From Lachnospiraceae bacterium (lineage in GTDB: Bacteria; Bacillota; Clostridia; Lachnospirales; Lachnospiraceae): 64,000 bases of DNA. The stretch is taken from assembly GCA_017539565.1 (NCBI GenBank), contig JAFYCS010000072.1:51237-115236 (forward strand). Direction: 5' to 3'. A program made the translations under genes and the position numbers. The notes beneath the pieces are model-generated. The model was given only the letters and a program-made list of their open reading frames with translations. It did not search any database and was not told the DNA's origin. Below, in pieces: positions 46,747 to 57,131 of the stretch (positions are counted from its first letter, which is position 1; every line of letters begins with the position of its first letter).

Positions 46747-49065
46747 TCATTTCCTTGTAAATGTTAAGGAGATAGTTCCCGGGCCGCAGTTTATGGCAAT
46801 GGACGGAGCTGCTTTTGTAATTAATACTTTCCTGAAAGATACTATATTATCAACCGCCTCTTTTATCTTTTCAACCTCTGCCATCTTCATGCCCACGTAA
46901 GTTATGATAAGAACAGAGGTATCGATGGTTTCGGCTTTTTTCAGTACGGACCTTATATATCTCCCGGTAACCCTCTCATGATCTCCTGCGATTATACCTC
47001 TTGTGTGTGTCCTGGAATCCTTTGTACCGACTACAGGATGCAGCATAAGCACATCGCAGAGCTTATTAACCTTAGCAGAAAGCCGTCCTCCGCGGTAAAG
47101 ATAATCCGTGGTCCTTATCAGGAAGGAAAACTCTATCTTATCCCGCCGTTCCTCCAGCTTCTCCGTAATGGTCTCTGCATCATACTGTCCGCTCTCTGCC
47201 AGATCGCAGGCATACAATGCCAGCAATCCAATACCACTGGAGAGTTTTCCCGAATCCAGTATGCGCACATTATAAAACGAAAGTGCTGCCTCACAGGCAT
47301 TTACAAAGCTTTCACTTGCATACTTCGCCGTTGTGATATGGATTATATGCTGGGCTTTCGTAAGCATCTCAGAAAAGAACTCTTCGTATTCAGAAACGGA
47401 GGGCGCCTCACTTTTTGCTATCACCATGCTGTCTTCCATATATCTTACTATACCGTCGCTGCCGGTTTCATCCCTGTCATAAAAAATACCACTATCCATC
47501 CTTACCCGGCAGGGAATTACGGGTACATTGATCTTCTCAAGTATTTCAGAAGGAATATCCGCTGCACTCTCTGTTGTGATCAGAACCGGGACTTTTTTTC
47601 TCATTTCCCTTACTATCTTATCCGACTCAAAGCTTTCCCCGCCTTCTATGGTAAAGCTGACCATGTTATCCGGAAGCAGTGTCTTTATCACATTTTCGAG
47701 ATCGACGGGATCAACAGGCTTTACAAGATATTCGTCAAAGCCTTCCCTTCTGTACAGTGCCTGGTTTTCGCTGCCCGCATTAGCCGTCAGCGCCACCACA
47801 GGTGTGAACTTACACAAACCGCCCGCCTGTTCCTTTATAGCATGCATGCACTCTATGCCGTCCATTTCCGGCATAAGATGATCCATAAGGATCACATCGA
47901 ACTTCTGTGCAAGAGTATGCTGTAATGCCTCTTTTCCGCTTCCGGCTGTAGTGATATTGATCTTTGTATCCTTAAGAAGCTTTTTAACCACCAGCAGGTT
48001 TGTATGGTTATCATCAACAACCAGTATCTTTGCCTCGGGAGCCTCAAAACTTTGATGATATTCATATCTGTCATTTGCTGCACCGTGAAGCTTCAGTGCC
48101 GAAAAATCTCCTATTATGCTTTCATTCGCTATCTCCTGGTCCAGCTCCACCTCAAAGGTTGATCCCTTGGTATAAACACTGCTTACAGATATCGTTCCGC
48201 CCAAAAGGTCCACAAGCTGTTTTACTATTGAAAGCCCCAGCCCGGTTCCTTCTATATATCTGTTTTTCTCTTCATCTTCACGACGGAACGCATCAAACAG
48301 ATACGGTATGCTTTCTTTTTTGATACCCATACCGGTATCTTCAATACTATATGTAACCCTCGCGATATTCCCGCTGCTTCGCACGCAATGTACCGAGAGT
48401 GTCACACTTCCCGATGATGTATATTTCACAGCGTTGTTAAGAAGGTTTATCAGTATCTGTTTGATCCTTACTTCATCAGAAAAAAGCTGCGCAGGCATAC
48501 TGGGATCAACGGAGATGTGGAATTCAAGCCCCTTTTCATTTGCTTTCACCCAGATCATATTTACTATCTCCGAGAGCATCTTTCCCACATCATACTGGAC
48601 CTTTACTATGTCCATTTTACCGGACTCTATCTTAGACATATCGAGTATATCATTGATGAGCGAAAGAAGTATCTTTGACGCCGCCTGGATATTCCTTGCA
48701 TTCTCCGCCACTTCCTCACCGGCATTTTCCCTCAGGATCATTTCATTAAGTCCGATTATTGTATTAATGGGAGTTCTTATCTCATGGCTCATGCTTGAGA
48801 AAAACTTGCTCTGGGCTTTGTTCATAGCCTCGATCTCATGTGCCTGATCTTTCGCCTTTTCATATTCCACAAGATAAAGCCTGTATTCATGAAAGAAAAG
48901 CCCCGTGACAAACGGAATGATCAATACTGTTGCCGCCAGCACGATCATCTCAACTATATTCTCTTTCTGCATCACTTCCGTTATAAGCATCAGGATAAGC
49001 GCGATCTCAAGCAATGAATTTACTATGATGATCATCCTGGATATGATCGATACCTTTTTCTCCAT
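46747..49065 (-). CDS. Hybrid sensor kinase with receiver fused to a DegV lipid-binding domain
   Basis: 772 residues. Two transmembrane helices (about 11-31, 37-58), HisKA with H94 in SSMSHEIRTPI, HATPase (about 190-310; INLLNNAVKY, EDTGMGI, GTGLGLSI), a receiver (346-460; D395 in LMDHLMP, K449 in VKPVD), then a complete DegV/EDD domain (491-772). DegV motifs: ITTESAADIP, KSEAPS, HITTAKYASES, LDSGKLSSGIGLLAL, DYLYRGGRLS and NCGPGTISLTF. DegV proteins bind long-chain fatty acids, so this fusion could couple lipid binding to phosphorelay. GAGAGGAATACATT precedes the ATG; 12 bases from the kinase upstream. Confidence 0.92.
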   Translation of the reverse strand: MEKKVSIISRMIIIVNSLLEIALILMLITEVMQKENIVEMIVLAATVLIIPFVTGLFFHEYRLYLVEYEKAKDQAHEIEAMNKAQSKFFSSMSHEIRTPINTIIGLNEMILRENAGEEVAENARNIQAASKILLSLINDILDMSKIESGKMDIVKVQYDVGKMLSEIVNMIWVKANEKGLEFHISVDPSMPAQLFSDEVRIKQILINLLNNAVKYTSSGSVTLSVHCVRSSGNIARVTYSIEDTGMGIKKESIPYLFDAFRREDEEKNRYIEGTGLGLSIVKQLVDLLGGTISVSSVYTKGSTFEVELDQEIANESIIGDFSALKLHGAANDRYEYHQSFEAPEAKILVVDDNHTNLLVVKKLLKDTKINITTAGSGKEALQHTLAQKFDVILMDHLMPEMDGIECMHAIKEQAGGLCKFTPVVALTANAGSENQALYRREGFDEYLVKPVDPVDLENVIKTLLPDNMVSFTIEGGESFESDKIVREMRKKVPVLITTESAADIPSEILEKINVPVIPCRVRMDSGIFYDRDETGSDGIVRYMEDSMVIAKSEAPSVSEYEEFFSEMLTKAQHIIHITTAKYASESFVNACEAALSFYNVRILDSGKLSSGIGLLALYACDLAESGQYDAETITEKLEERRDKIEFSFLIRTTDYLYRGGRLSAKVNKLCDVLMLHPVVGTKDSRTHTRGIIAGDHERVTGRYIRSVLKKAETIDTSVLIITYVGMKMAEVEKIKEAVDNIVSFRKVLITKAAPSIAINCGPGTISLTFTRK

Positions 49066-49077
49066 AATGTATTCCTC

Positions 49078-51684
49078 TCAGATAAGCTCCGAAATAAGCT
49101 CCATAAGCTTTTTATATGCTTCCGTTAATGCCTGGTGATTATTCAATATGTAACTTTCATCCTTTTGTTTTGCAGCCTCCTCAAGCGCCTTTGCCTTTTC
49201 CGAAACATCTGATGCTCCTATCATGGCAGAGGTACTCTTTATGGAGTGTACCCTGACAGCGTAGTTTTTCCAGTCGCTGTTTTCATAATAACCTTCCAAC
49301 TCAGCCAGTTTTTCTTCCTTCTTCTTCGAATAATCTTCAAGGATCTCTATATACAGGCTTTCATCTCCTCCGCAATACTTAAGACCGTTATCCGTATCCA
49401 GACCATGTTCCGCAATAACCGTAAGTACATCTCCTGATGATCCGCTCTCTGTTTCCTCTCCCATATCCTTCACAGGTTCGAATTCCATTATCTCATCCGT
49501 CTCTCCCGAAGGTGAAAACTCGAATATCCCATCCGTCTCATCGTCCTGATCATTTACTTTTGACGCCCCGCCTTTTTCCGCAGAGGCTGTATCTGCCTTT
49601 GCATCTTTTTTTCCGAAAGGTTCCTTTGTATATACGATGGCCGTTTTGGGAAGTACCTTCTTTAAGACACGCTCCAGTTCCAGGATCTCTATAGGCTTAG
49701 GAATGAAGCCATCGAAGCCTTCGGCAAAGAACATCTCTTTGGCTGAACTTATCGCATTTGCGGTAAGTGCCACTATGCAGATCTCCTTATTTGCTTTTAC
49801 CGCATTCTGCTTTATCCTGTGCATGGCTTCCACGCCATCCATCCCCGGCATCATATGATCCATGAATACAATATCGTAATCAGCTTCTTTACACATGCCT
49901 ATAGCTTCTTCCCCGCCTGAAGCAGTGCTGACGATCATGCCGTATCTTGTAAAGATCTCACGTGCAACCACCAAATTCATGTGCTCATCATCAACCACAA
50001 GGGCTTTAAGCCCCGGCAGCATCATGTACTCTTTTTCATCCCCGATTTCCTTTTGGAATTTCCTGTCTAAAAAGCTTGCTACCTGTATGCCACAGAAGGG
50101 TTTAGGCAGTATCGTTATACCTGCAGTAACATCACCGGAAAATCCACGGTCTGCAACCAGAGCCACGTTCATCTTTTTTGAAAGTGAATCTATATACTCC
50201 CTGTTGCTTAAATATTCTCCGGTCCCCACAAAAAGATGCGTTACATCATTCTGTGCTATGATCTTCTCAAGCTCTTCCTTTGACTGTACTCGATATACCG
50301 GTATGGAAAGTCCCATGGAAAGATGCGCTATCATCTCCATGTAATATTCCCGGATTTTCGGGTGACCTGTTGTCATAAACCCAAGGAAGCCTGCAACAAC
50401 ACAGTTTCTGTTATCCTTTACAGAAATTCCGGGGCGCGGATCTTCCACTTCCTGCGGAATACTGATCTTTACGGTGGTGCCTTCATTTTGTTTGCTTTCT
50501 ATAGTCAGAACACCTCCCATGGTCTTTACAAAACCGTTTACTATGGGAATGCCAAGTCCCAGACCGCCTTTGGTCCTGGCCCTTCCGGAATCCGACTGGT
50601 AGAATTTTTCATAAACATTGTCAAGTTCTTCCTCACTCATACCTATACCGGTATCCCTTACTTCTATCACCAGATTGATACCGTATTCCCTTTTAACCGG
50701 GTAGATACGTACACATACACCGCCTTCTTTCGAAAACTTATATCCGTTTCTTATCAGCTGATACAATACACGCTTTATCTTGGACTGATCCCCTATAAGT
50801 ACAGCCGGAGTATCGGTATTGATATCTACCACCAGATCCAGTCCATAGTTATCCGACTCCGAAAGCTCGGCAAGGAGGTCATTCATCATGGAACTGAGCA
50901 TATAGCTTTCCTTCGCATATGCTACCTTCTTCATATCGATCTCGGTAAAATCAAGTATGTCACTTATCTGCTCGGCTGCCCTGTGCCCTGCTTCGGAAAT
51001 AGCCTTCAGCTTATCAGCCGCCCCTTCCGGAAGTTCTTCATCCTGAAGTACATAGGAAAGGCCAAGAACAGCGCTTATGGGTGTTCTGATCTCATGGGAT
51101 ACGTTGGCCAGGAAATTATTAGCCCTTTCATTCTCCTCTGAAAGTATTCTTATTCTTTCATTATAATCCTGCTCGGTTATATCCCAGGCGGAAACTATCC
51201 TTTCAACAACAATAGCGCTGAAGGGAATTATCAGAAACAGCATTGCTGTCCTTACCACTTCATCAAATCCTCCGGTAAATCCGTCAGCATTGTATGCAAC
51301 TATAAGATGAAACACCAGGCCCAGGAATGAACTGACGATACCGAACCATAAAAGCTGTTTTTCCCTGGTAAAAACAAACAAAAAGATCATTATAACAATA
51401 AGCGTACCACAGCCATATGCAGTATCTATCTTTATACAATAATAGAAGACCAGGAACGCTGAAAAAATCCCGCATATGTATATCTGAGTCCTGTGAGGGA
51501 TACGGTTCATAATAAAGAGTGTCCAGCAGATCCCCGCACCTGCTATTATTACCGGGAGCATCCATATCTCCCAGTTTAACAGTATATCAAGCAAGACCAG
51601 CAGGATAGAAAGCATAGTCATTGACATTATCATGCAAAGATAAATGACTTTTTTCAGCTCTGTTTTTACATTCCCATCATTCAC
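49078..51684 (-). CDS. Hybrid sensor kinase with receivers and HPt domain
   Basis: 868 residues from GTG 51684, preceded by GGAGGGG and overlapping the previous stop (GTGA). About six transmembrane helices (16-165), HisKA with H197 in LANVSHEIRTPI, HATPase (about 300-415), a degenerate receiver without the phospho-Asp (about 430-545), a true receiver (about 560-680; VVDDEH, D in FMDHMMPG), an acidic linker (about 690-760) and an HPt domain with HSIKSTSAMIGAS. A full intramolecular phosphorelay is possible. It is cotranscribed with a second hybrid kinase and a c-di-GMP-type protein. Confidence 0.9.
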   Translation of the reverse strand: MNDGNVKTELKKVIYLCMIMSMTMLSILLVLLDILLNWEIWMLPVIIAGAGICWTLFIMNRIPHRTQIYICGIFSAFLVFYYCIKIDTAYGCGTLIVIMIFLFVFTREKQLLWFGIVSSFLGLVFHLIVAYNADGFTGGFDEVVRTAMLFLIIPFSAIVVERIVSAWDITEQDYNERIRILSEENERANNFLANVSHEIRTPISAVLGLSYVLQDEELPEGAADKLKAISEAGHRAAEQISDILDFTEIDMKKVAYAKESYMLSSMMNDLLAELSESDNYGLDLVVDINTDTPAVLIGDQSKIKRVLYQLIRNGYKFSKEGGVCVRIYPVKREYGINLVIEVRDTGIGMSEEELDNVYEKFYQSDSGRARTKGGLGLGIPIVNGFVKTMGGVLTIESKQNEGTTVKISIPQEVEDPRPGISVKDNRNCVVAGFLGFMTTGHPKIREYYMEMIAHLSMGLSIPVYRVQSKEELEKIIAQNDVTHLFVGTGEYLSNREYIDSLSKKMNVALVADRGFSGDVTAGITILPKPFCGIQVASFLDRKFQKEIGDEKEYMMLPGLKALVVDDEHMNLVVAREIFTRYGMIVSTASGGEEAIGMCKEADYDIVFMDHMMPGMDGVEAMHRIKQNAVKANKEICIVALTANAISSAKEMFFAEGFDGFIPKPIEILELERVLKKVLPKTAIVYTKEPFGKKDAKADTASAEKGGASKVNDQDDETDGIFEFSPSGETDEIMEFEPVKDMGEETESGSSGDVLTVIAEHGLDTDNGLKYCGGDESLYIEILEDYSKKKEEKLAELEGYYENSDWKNYAVRVHSIKSTSAMIGASDVSEKAKALEEAAKQKDESYILNNHQALTEAYKKLMELISELI

Positions 51685-53579
51685 GACTGTTCCCCTCCGA
51701 AAAGTTTCCCCATCATAAGGTTACATCCCATTTTTAAAAGCCTGTCCTTAGTTTCTTCATCATCGATCCCCGGTACCACTACCGAAAATCCAACACTATG
51801 CAGCATATTGATAATACCACTGAGTATCTCTCCGCCGCCTTCTGTTTTCACATCGGCTACCAGGCGCTTATCGATCCTGACGGTGTCAATGCTGAGTTCC
51901 GAAAGCAAACGTATATTCAGATAACCGTTACTATAGCCGTCCAGAGCCATTCTGTATCCCTGAAGCGAAAGCTTTTTTATGTTCTCGTTTAAACCGTCAC
52001 GGGATTCCCTCTCCCCTATCTCAGAAAAAGCAAAACATATCTGCTCGGGATGTACATTATACTTACTCCTGAGATTCCAGATCTGGTCCGTAAAATTCAG
52101 CTGCATTCCAAGTGCCGCAGACAGTTTTACGACAATGTATTCATAACCTGCTTTTGTCATGCCCCCGGATCCTACATATGAAAATGCCTGTTCAAGCTTA
52201 TATTCATCAAGAACACTGGTGGCTCCGCGGACCCTGGCAGTCTCTGTCACGGTTTCCTCATCGATATCTCCGAATTCCGGGTCATGTATCTGTATCGAAG
52301 CCTCCGCAAAAACATTTTTCTTATTCTTTTCTGACCATATCGGAGCATAACTCACTTCTATCCCCTGCCCCTCTTCAGCACGTTTATATATCACGTCAAA
52401 CTGTTTTTCTATCTGGTAATTTCTCTGCTCTGTTATCTGCGGCGCATGATATAAGATCTTCTGTGTGGAATATCTTATAAATCTCTGTCCAAGATCTATC
52501 ACATCATCTGCAGTTTCAACTTCCTCCGGAAACTTAACGGATACAGTCTTTAAAATGACACGCATACCGGTATCCGAAATATCAGCGCTCTCTTTCCGGA
52601 CACGTTCCCTTATGGAAGGTATACCCTGGATCGGATTATAAGCCATATCATCCGTTATGATATATATCATACCCGGTTCTTCGTAGTAAAATTCATACGC
52701 TATCTTTTCCTTCTTTGCAAATGCCTCTATAGCCTGTGCAACGATATGTATATACCCGGCATATCTGGCTTCTCCCATAAATTTACCCAATTCATCCGCA
52801 TTCTCTATGCAAACGATAAGTATATGTACCTTTTCACCGGTGAGCTCTATTTTTTTGATGGTATCCCTGAACGCAAAGAATCCCGGCAGTCCGGTGTTGA
52901 GATCCAGCTGCTTTTCAGGTTTCTGTACATACAATACAAGAAACAGGATCGATATCGCTGTAAAATAACTCTCGATTATGAGAGATTCAAAGAACAGCTG
53001 TATCAGTATCCCCAGTATATTAAAGATATAAATTGATGCTATGGAAAGCCATTCCGACAGCTCAAGGAACTTTTTATCGACAATCAGAAGGTATATACCG
53101 AAAACCATATAGCACATCACCAGCATGGTAGGAATATAGATCGCATCACCACGCTGATATCCCTCCTGTTCCGTGACTGTGTACAGATTACGTACCCAGA
53201 AATTAGCAGTATACATTACCACCACACTAAGATATGGTAACAGGAATATTATCCTTTTCCACAGTGCTTTTATCCTGAACCATGTATGTGTCACGGAATA
53301 AATAAAGAATATACACATCATATTCAGTGAATGCCTGGAAAGAAAATACAGATAGTTACATACATCTACCCATATCACCTGCCACCTTTTTAGCGGTAAT
53401 CCCTGTACCACCACATAATTCAGAAAATCCGAAAATGCAGCCGTAAAGGACATGAGTATTATCCAGAACAGGATCCTGTTGGTCCTGCCTTTTGTCAGCC
53501 TCCTTGATATGGTAGCTGTAATAAGAATGAGAAAGATCGGAAGCGAAGCTATATGATACGAAACAATATGATTAACCAT
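51681..53579 (-). CDS. Membrane protein with degenerate GGDEF and EAL domains
   Basis: 632 residues from ATG 53579, preceded by AAGGAGTC; an upstream in-frame ATG would overlap the TraX gene. Seven or eight transmembrane helices (about 5-225) are followed by a GGDEF-like region without the signature and an EAL-like barrel (about 385-630). The barrel has FAEASIQI where EAL would be, but keeps the LSELSIDTVRIDKRLV and GCNLMMGKLFG-like folds. Catalysis of c-di-GMP turnover is unlikely; binding or scaffolding is more plausible. It is coupled to the hybrid kinase downstream. Confidence 0.85.
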   Translation of the reverse strand: MVNHIVSYHIASLPIFLILITATISRRLTKGRTNRILFWIILMSFTAAFSDFLNYVVVQGLPLKRWQVIWVDVCNYLYFLSRHSLNMMCIFFIYSVTHTWFRIKALWKRIIFLLPYLSVVVMYTANFWVRNLYTVTEQEGYQRGDAIYIPTMLVMCYMVFGIYLLIVDKKFLELSEWLSIASIYIFNILGILIQLFFESLIIESYFTAISILFLVLYVQKPEKQLDLNTGLPGFFAFRDTIKKIELTGEKVHILIVCIENADELGKFMGEARYAGYIHIVAQAIEAFAKKEKIAYEFYYEEPGMIYIITDDMAYNPIQGIPSIRERVRKESADISDTGMRVILKTVSVKFPEEVETADDVIDLGQRFIRYSTQKILYHAPQITEQRNYQIEKQFDVIYKRAEEGQGIEVSYAPIWSEKNKKNVFAEASIQIHDPEFGDIDEETVTETARVRGATSVLDEYKLEQAFSYVGSGGMTKAGYEYIVVKLSAALGMQLNFTDQIWNLRSKYNVHPEQICFAFSEIGERESRDGLNENIKKLSLQGYRMALDGYSNGYLNIRLLSELSIDTVRIDKRLVADVKTEGGGEILSGIINMLHSVGFSVVVPGIDDEETKDRLLKMGCNLMMGKLFGGEQS

Positions 53580-53590
53580 GATCCGACTCC

Positions 53591-54331
53591 TTATCTGTAT
53601 TGCAGTAACAACTGTCTGATCCCCCAAAGAATCAGCAGGTGTGCCGGATAAAATATATAGAAGAAATACCTGCCGGTATGGGTAACGCCCTTTTCACCGT
53701 TATATTTTGAAAGGGGTATAAGTGCTAACATAAATCCCAGAAGATAAACCGCCTGCCCGACAGACCAGTTTATTCCGATCGAAGGATACAGTCGCGAAGC
53801 GGTTATCATCCCTGCAACCGTTGCAGAAAGAATAAGCGTAAAGAAACAGAACCACTTAACCTTATCTTTAAACTCCTTATTGTACGTATATACCAGAACA
53901 TATATCAGCGGCATCATGGGCCAGCCGCCGACTACGGTCGAAATGATGAAAAGCAGCACCACAAGAACAATACGGAACGGCTTTTTGATTGTTCCACATT
54001 TCATGGCACAGATTGTAAGAAGGGCAAGCAGCTCATCAAAGATGATATTCTGCCTGTAACCATATTCCTCATGGAAAAACAAATAGAAAGGTACTACAGA
54101 TATAAGAGCAAATAACGTCATGCGGAAAACATACTTTTTTATATCCCGGGTATGCGTAAAACCTTCCGCTATAAAGAAACACATGATGGGTATAGTAAGA
54201 CGGCCAAAGATATGAATAACGAATGCCACCGGACCATTAAAATCCATGAAAGCCCAGGCGGCATGGTCCGCCACCATGGCAATTATAGCAAGATACTGCA
54301 ATTGTGCCTTGCTAAGCCCCTTTGTATTCAT
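53591..54331 (-). CDS. TraX family membrane protein
   Basis: 246 residues with about seven transmembrane helices. The start (LSKAQLQYLAIIAMVADHAAW) and GRLTIPIMCFFIAEGFTHT match TraX, related to acyltransferase-type membrane proteins first seen with F-pilin acetylation. Chromosomal copies are common in Firmicutes and have no known role. It heads an operon with the GGDEF/EAL-like protein and two hybrid kinases. GGGGGATAGT precedes the ATG. Confidence 0.9.
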   Translation of the reverse strand: MNTKGLSKAQLQYLAIIAMVADHAAWAFMDFNGPVAFVIHIFGRLTIPIMCFFIAEGFTHTRDIKKYVFRMTLFALISVVPFYLFFHEEYGYRQNIIFDELLALLTICAMKCGTIKKPFRIVLVVLLFIISTVVGGWPMMPLIYVLVYTYNKEFKDKVKWFCFFTLILSATVAGMITASRLYPSIGINWSVGQAVYLLGFMLALIPLSKYNGEKGVTHTGRYFFYIFYPAHLLILWGIRQLLLQYR

Positions 54332-54366
54332 ACTATCCCCCTGATCAGACTGCTATAACACTAAAA

Positions 54367-54396
54367 ATAATACACCTAAAGCCTCATTTCAGTCAA
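54367..54396 (-). promoter_or_regulatory. Promoter of the TraX-signalling operon
   Basis: Minus-strand -35 TTGACT (plus 54391-54396), an 18-bp spacer and -10 TATTAT (54367-54372), 35 bases before the TraX start. Confidence 0.65.
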
Positions 54397-54434
54397 GGAA
54401 AGCAGTTTTAAGGAGCTCAGCAGAGCTAATGTAC

Positions 54435-57119
54435 TTATTCTACATTCTTAAGCGCCACATCCATTGGTATCTTTTTGATCCTGAAATAATCGATCACCGA
54501 CACAAATGCATATCCGATAAGCAGATATACCACGGAAAGCACCATGGATTCCGGTTTCATATAGAACATGAAGTATCCATCCATCTGCAGCATGATCACT
54601 TTAAACAGATATATCATAAGGCTGTATCCGACAGCAAAACCGGCCACTGCAAAAATGATCACAACAATAGCTGTAGGCAGGATATATAAGGATCCTATCT
54701 CACCGTTAAGAAATCCAAGTATCTTTACCATGGAGATTGAATGTTCATTTTTTTCAATGATGATCTTCGCAAGAAGATATATAAGCGCCGCCGCCAGCAC
54801 TACCAGCACGTACTTAAACACATCTATGACAGCTCCGAAGGAATGCATAAGCTGGACGGTGACTTTAGCCATATCATCCGCTGTTATCACCGTAGCGATA
54901 TACTCCTCATCGATATCTTTTATCTCATTACGTGAGAAATATCCGCTGAAATCATCTTCATCCATATCGAATCTTTCATTAAAGCTGTTACGATCCATGA
55001 ATACGGCCAGGCCGCCTTCGTAATCCACAACTCCGGCGATATCAAAACTGTAACTCTTATTCTCATACTCTTCATGAAGCGATATCTCATCCCCTGCCCC
55101 CAGTCCGTATTTTTTACTGAAGGCGCTCGATATATATGCGCCTTCAGCTCCAAGTGTGATATACGAACTGTTATCGGCAATACCGTATACCGTAATACTT
55201 TCATCCTTACCGCTGCCGAAGGCTCTCATCTTACTGACATCATTATTTCTGGGATATAAAAGCGTTTTAGCGCTGAAGCGTTCAGCCGTTTCTTCGGAAG
55301 TTTCAATAACTTCGTTGTCCGAATCCTTACTGCCCATCAGCATATACTGATATTCGGCAAACATCATCTCAGACGCCTTATCTGCATAGTTATTCAATGA
55401 ATCCGGAAGACCGAAGGCAAAGCAGATCATCAGCTCTATAAAGATCACGCCAAAAACGAGAACTATATAATTAGGAATATTCTGGAAGAGGATCCTTAAT
55501 CTGAAGCGTTTCATAAATGACCATGCCGGTATCCTCCTGGCCTTGCTTCTCTTAGACGTGGTCAGGTCGTGACGCAGGAATCTAAGCGGACTTAACTGCA
55601 GTTTCTTAACGATCACTATCAGATTGATCAGAAACATAAGTATAAGCGGTATTATAGTTGTCTTTATCAATGCTGTCTTACTCCATACCAGACCGCAGGG
55701 CGGCAGACTGTAACTTTCATAATACAGACTCACCATCAGATTTCTGAAAGCCGTATATCCAAGCACATTGCCCAGAGCCGCGCCTATAAGCGTGACTATT
55801 ACAGGCATGGACATATAATGAACTATCAGTTCTCCCTTACTGTATCCTGACGCCCGCAGCGTACCTATGACCGATGCTTCCTTTTCTATAGTATTATTGA
55901 TCGTGATCGCAAAGATAAATGCGATAACAGCTATAAGTATATAGCACAATACAGCAGTGGTTGTAGAATCCCCATCGATATCTGACGGCGCAAAATTGCT
56001 GGCCTGTCTTAAATATTCGGGAAGAAAATCTTCTATCTCATTATCATATACAAGGGTCTGTGTTATAAGAGATTTTAAAAACCGGCTCCCCATATCTGCA
56101 AGAGCTATCTTATCTTCCGTCTTTTCCTCATACTTATATGCATACTCATAATGTACTCTGGATGTGAGCGTATCAAAACCTGCAGGTGTCAGCATGGCCA
56201 CATCAAAGCCAAAGGAATCAAACATAAGATCCGTATTCGATTCATGCAGCGTAAGGTAATTCACATAGGAAAGGAGTCCTACTATCTCAAACTTTTTATT
56301 TCCTACCCTTATCGTATCACCGATCTCCACTCCGGCGTTGGAGGCATGCATCCTGTCTATGGCTATCTCCGTATCAGTCTCCGGCGCGCGTCCTGCGTTA
56401 AAAGCAGCTTTATCTATTGCTGAATCACTTTTAAATATCCTTATTGTTGCATCCTTTATTCCATCATTATTATTGTCCTCTGCTTCTTCTCTATAGAAGT
56501 GATCGTATATGGTTATCGGCACAGATATAAAACTTTCTTCGTCAAGATCATATCTTTTAACGATCTCATCCCATTCTTCATCGACAGCTTTGATCACCTC
56601 TTCATGCGCTTCATTGTATGCATCCTCTACTGCCTTTTTAAAGTCTTCCGATTTCCTTGCTTCCTCAATAGCGTCTTCCAGATTATCTTCTAAAGCGGTA
56701 TCAATCTGTTCTTTGATCATCTGCTCATCGGTAATGCCATAAGCTTTGCATTGTTCCCTGACGCCGTCTTCAATAGCTTGGGTTACTTCCTCATTAAGAT
56801 TATCATCAATAGCTTTCGCTACTTCCCCGTCTGCTTCCTTTATGCCTTTATCGATAAAATACTGACGTACATCAGCCATTTCCCCTTTGCCAAGATCATC
56901 AAGTAGCTCCTGCGATGCTTTTTTCTTAAGTTCAAAGCAGCCGTCCTCAAGGTTGAATTCTTCCGGGCCCGCATTAATAGAAGCCATAAGGCTGTCATGC
57001 CCCACATACATTCCTGACACTACGCCTATCATAAGTACCATGAATATAACAATAACAGCATATTTATGCCATTCCGCCACAAGCTCTTTCGGTATGCGTT
57101 TGATAAGAGGATTCTTCAT
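54435..57119 (-). CDS. FtsX-type ABC transporter permease with large coiled-coil extracellular domain
   Basis: 894 residues. TM1 (about 20-40) is followed by a large external domain (about 45-370) whose first half is charged coiled coil (CKAYGITDEQMIKEQIDTAL) and second half MacB-like. Next come three helices of the first FtsX domain (about 385-510), a second external domain (about 590-760) and the final FtsX helices (about 775-890). Large-loop FtsX permeases export lipids, peptides or toxins, or move lipoproteins. It lies 12 bases downstream of its ATPase. Confidence 0.88.
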   Translation of the reverse strand: MKNPLIKRIPKELVAEWHKYAVIVIFMVLMIGVVSGMYVGHDSLMASINAGPEEFNLEDGCFELKKKASQELLDDLGKGEMADVRQYFIDKGIKEADGEVAKAIDDNLNEEVTQAIEDGVREQCKAYGITDEQMIKEQIDTALEDNLEDAIEEARKSEDFKKAVEDAYNEAHEEVIKAVDEEWDEIVKRYDLDEESFISVPITIYDHFYREEAEDNNNDGIKDATIRIFKSDSAIDKAAFNAGRAPETDTEIAIDRMHASNAGVEIGDTIRVGNKKFEIVGLLSYVNYLTLHESNTDLMFDSFGFDVAMLTPAGFDTLTSRVHYEYAYKYEEKTEDKIALADMGSRFLKSLITQTLVYDNEIEDFLPEYLRQASNFAPSDIDGDSTTTAVLCYILIAVIAFIFAITINNTIEKEASVIGTLRASGYSKGELIVHYMSMPVIVTLIGAALGNVLGYTAFRNLMVSLYYESYSLPPCGLVWSKTALIKTTIIPLILMFLINLIVIVKKLQLSPLRFLRHDLTTSKRSKARRIPAWSFMKRFRLRILFQNIPNYIVLVFGVIFIELMICFAFGLPDSLNNYADKASEMMFAEYQYMLMGSKDSDNEVIETSEETAERFSAKTLLYPRNNDVSKMRAFGSGKDESITVYGIADNSSYITLGAEGAYISSAFSKKYGLGAGDEISLHEEYENKSYSFDIAGVVDYEGGLAVFMDRNSFNERFDMDEDDFSGYFSRNEIKDIDEEYIATVITADDMAKVTVQLMHSFGAVIDVFKYVLVVLAAALIYLLAKIIIEKNEHSISMVKILGFLNGEIGSLYILPTAIVVIIFAVAGFAVGYSLMIYLFKVIMLQMDGYFMFYMKPESMVLSVVYLLIGYAFVSVIDYFRIKKIPMDVALKNVE

Positions 57120-57131
57120 CTGTCTGCCCTC

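Noticed and set aside
46978..47925. Plus-strand frame of 315 codons opposite the hybrid kinase
   Set aside because: It lies wholly within a clear kinase-receiver-DegV gene on the other strand, is Cys/His/Arg-rich and matches no family.
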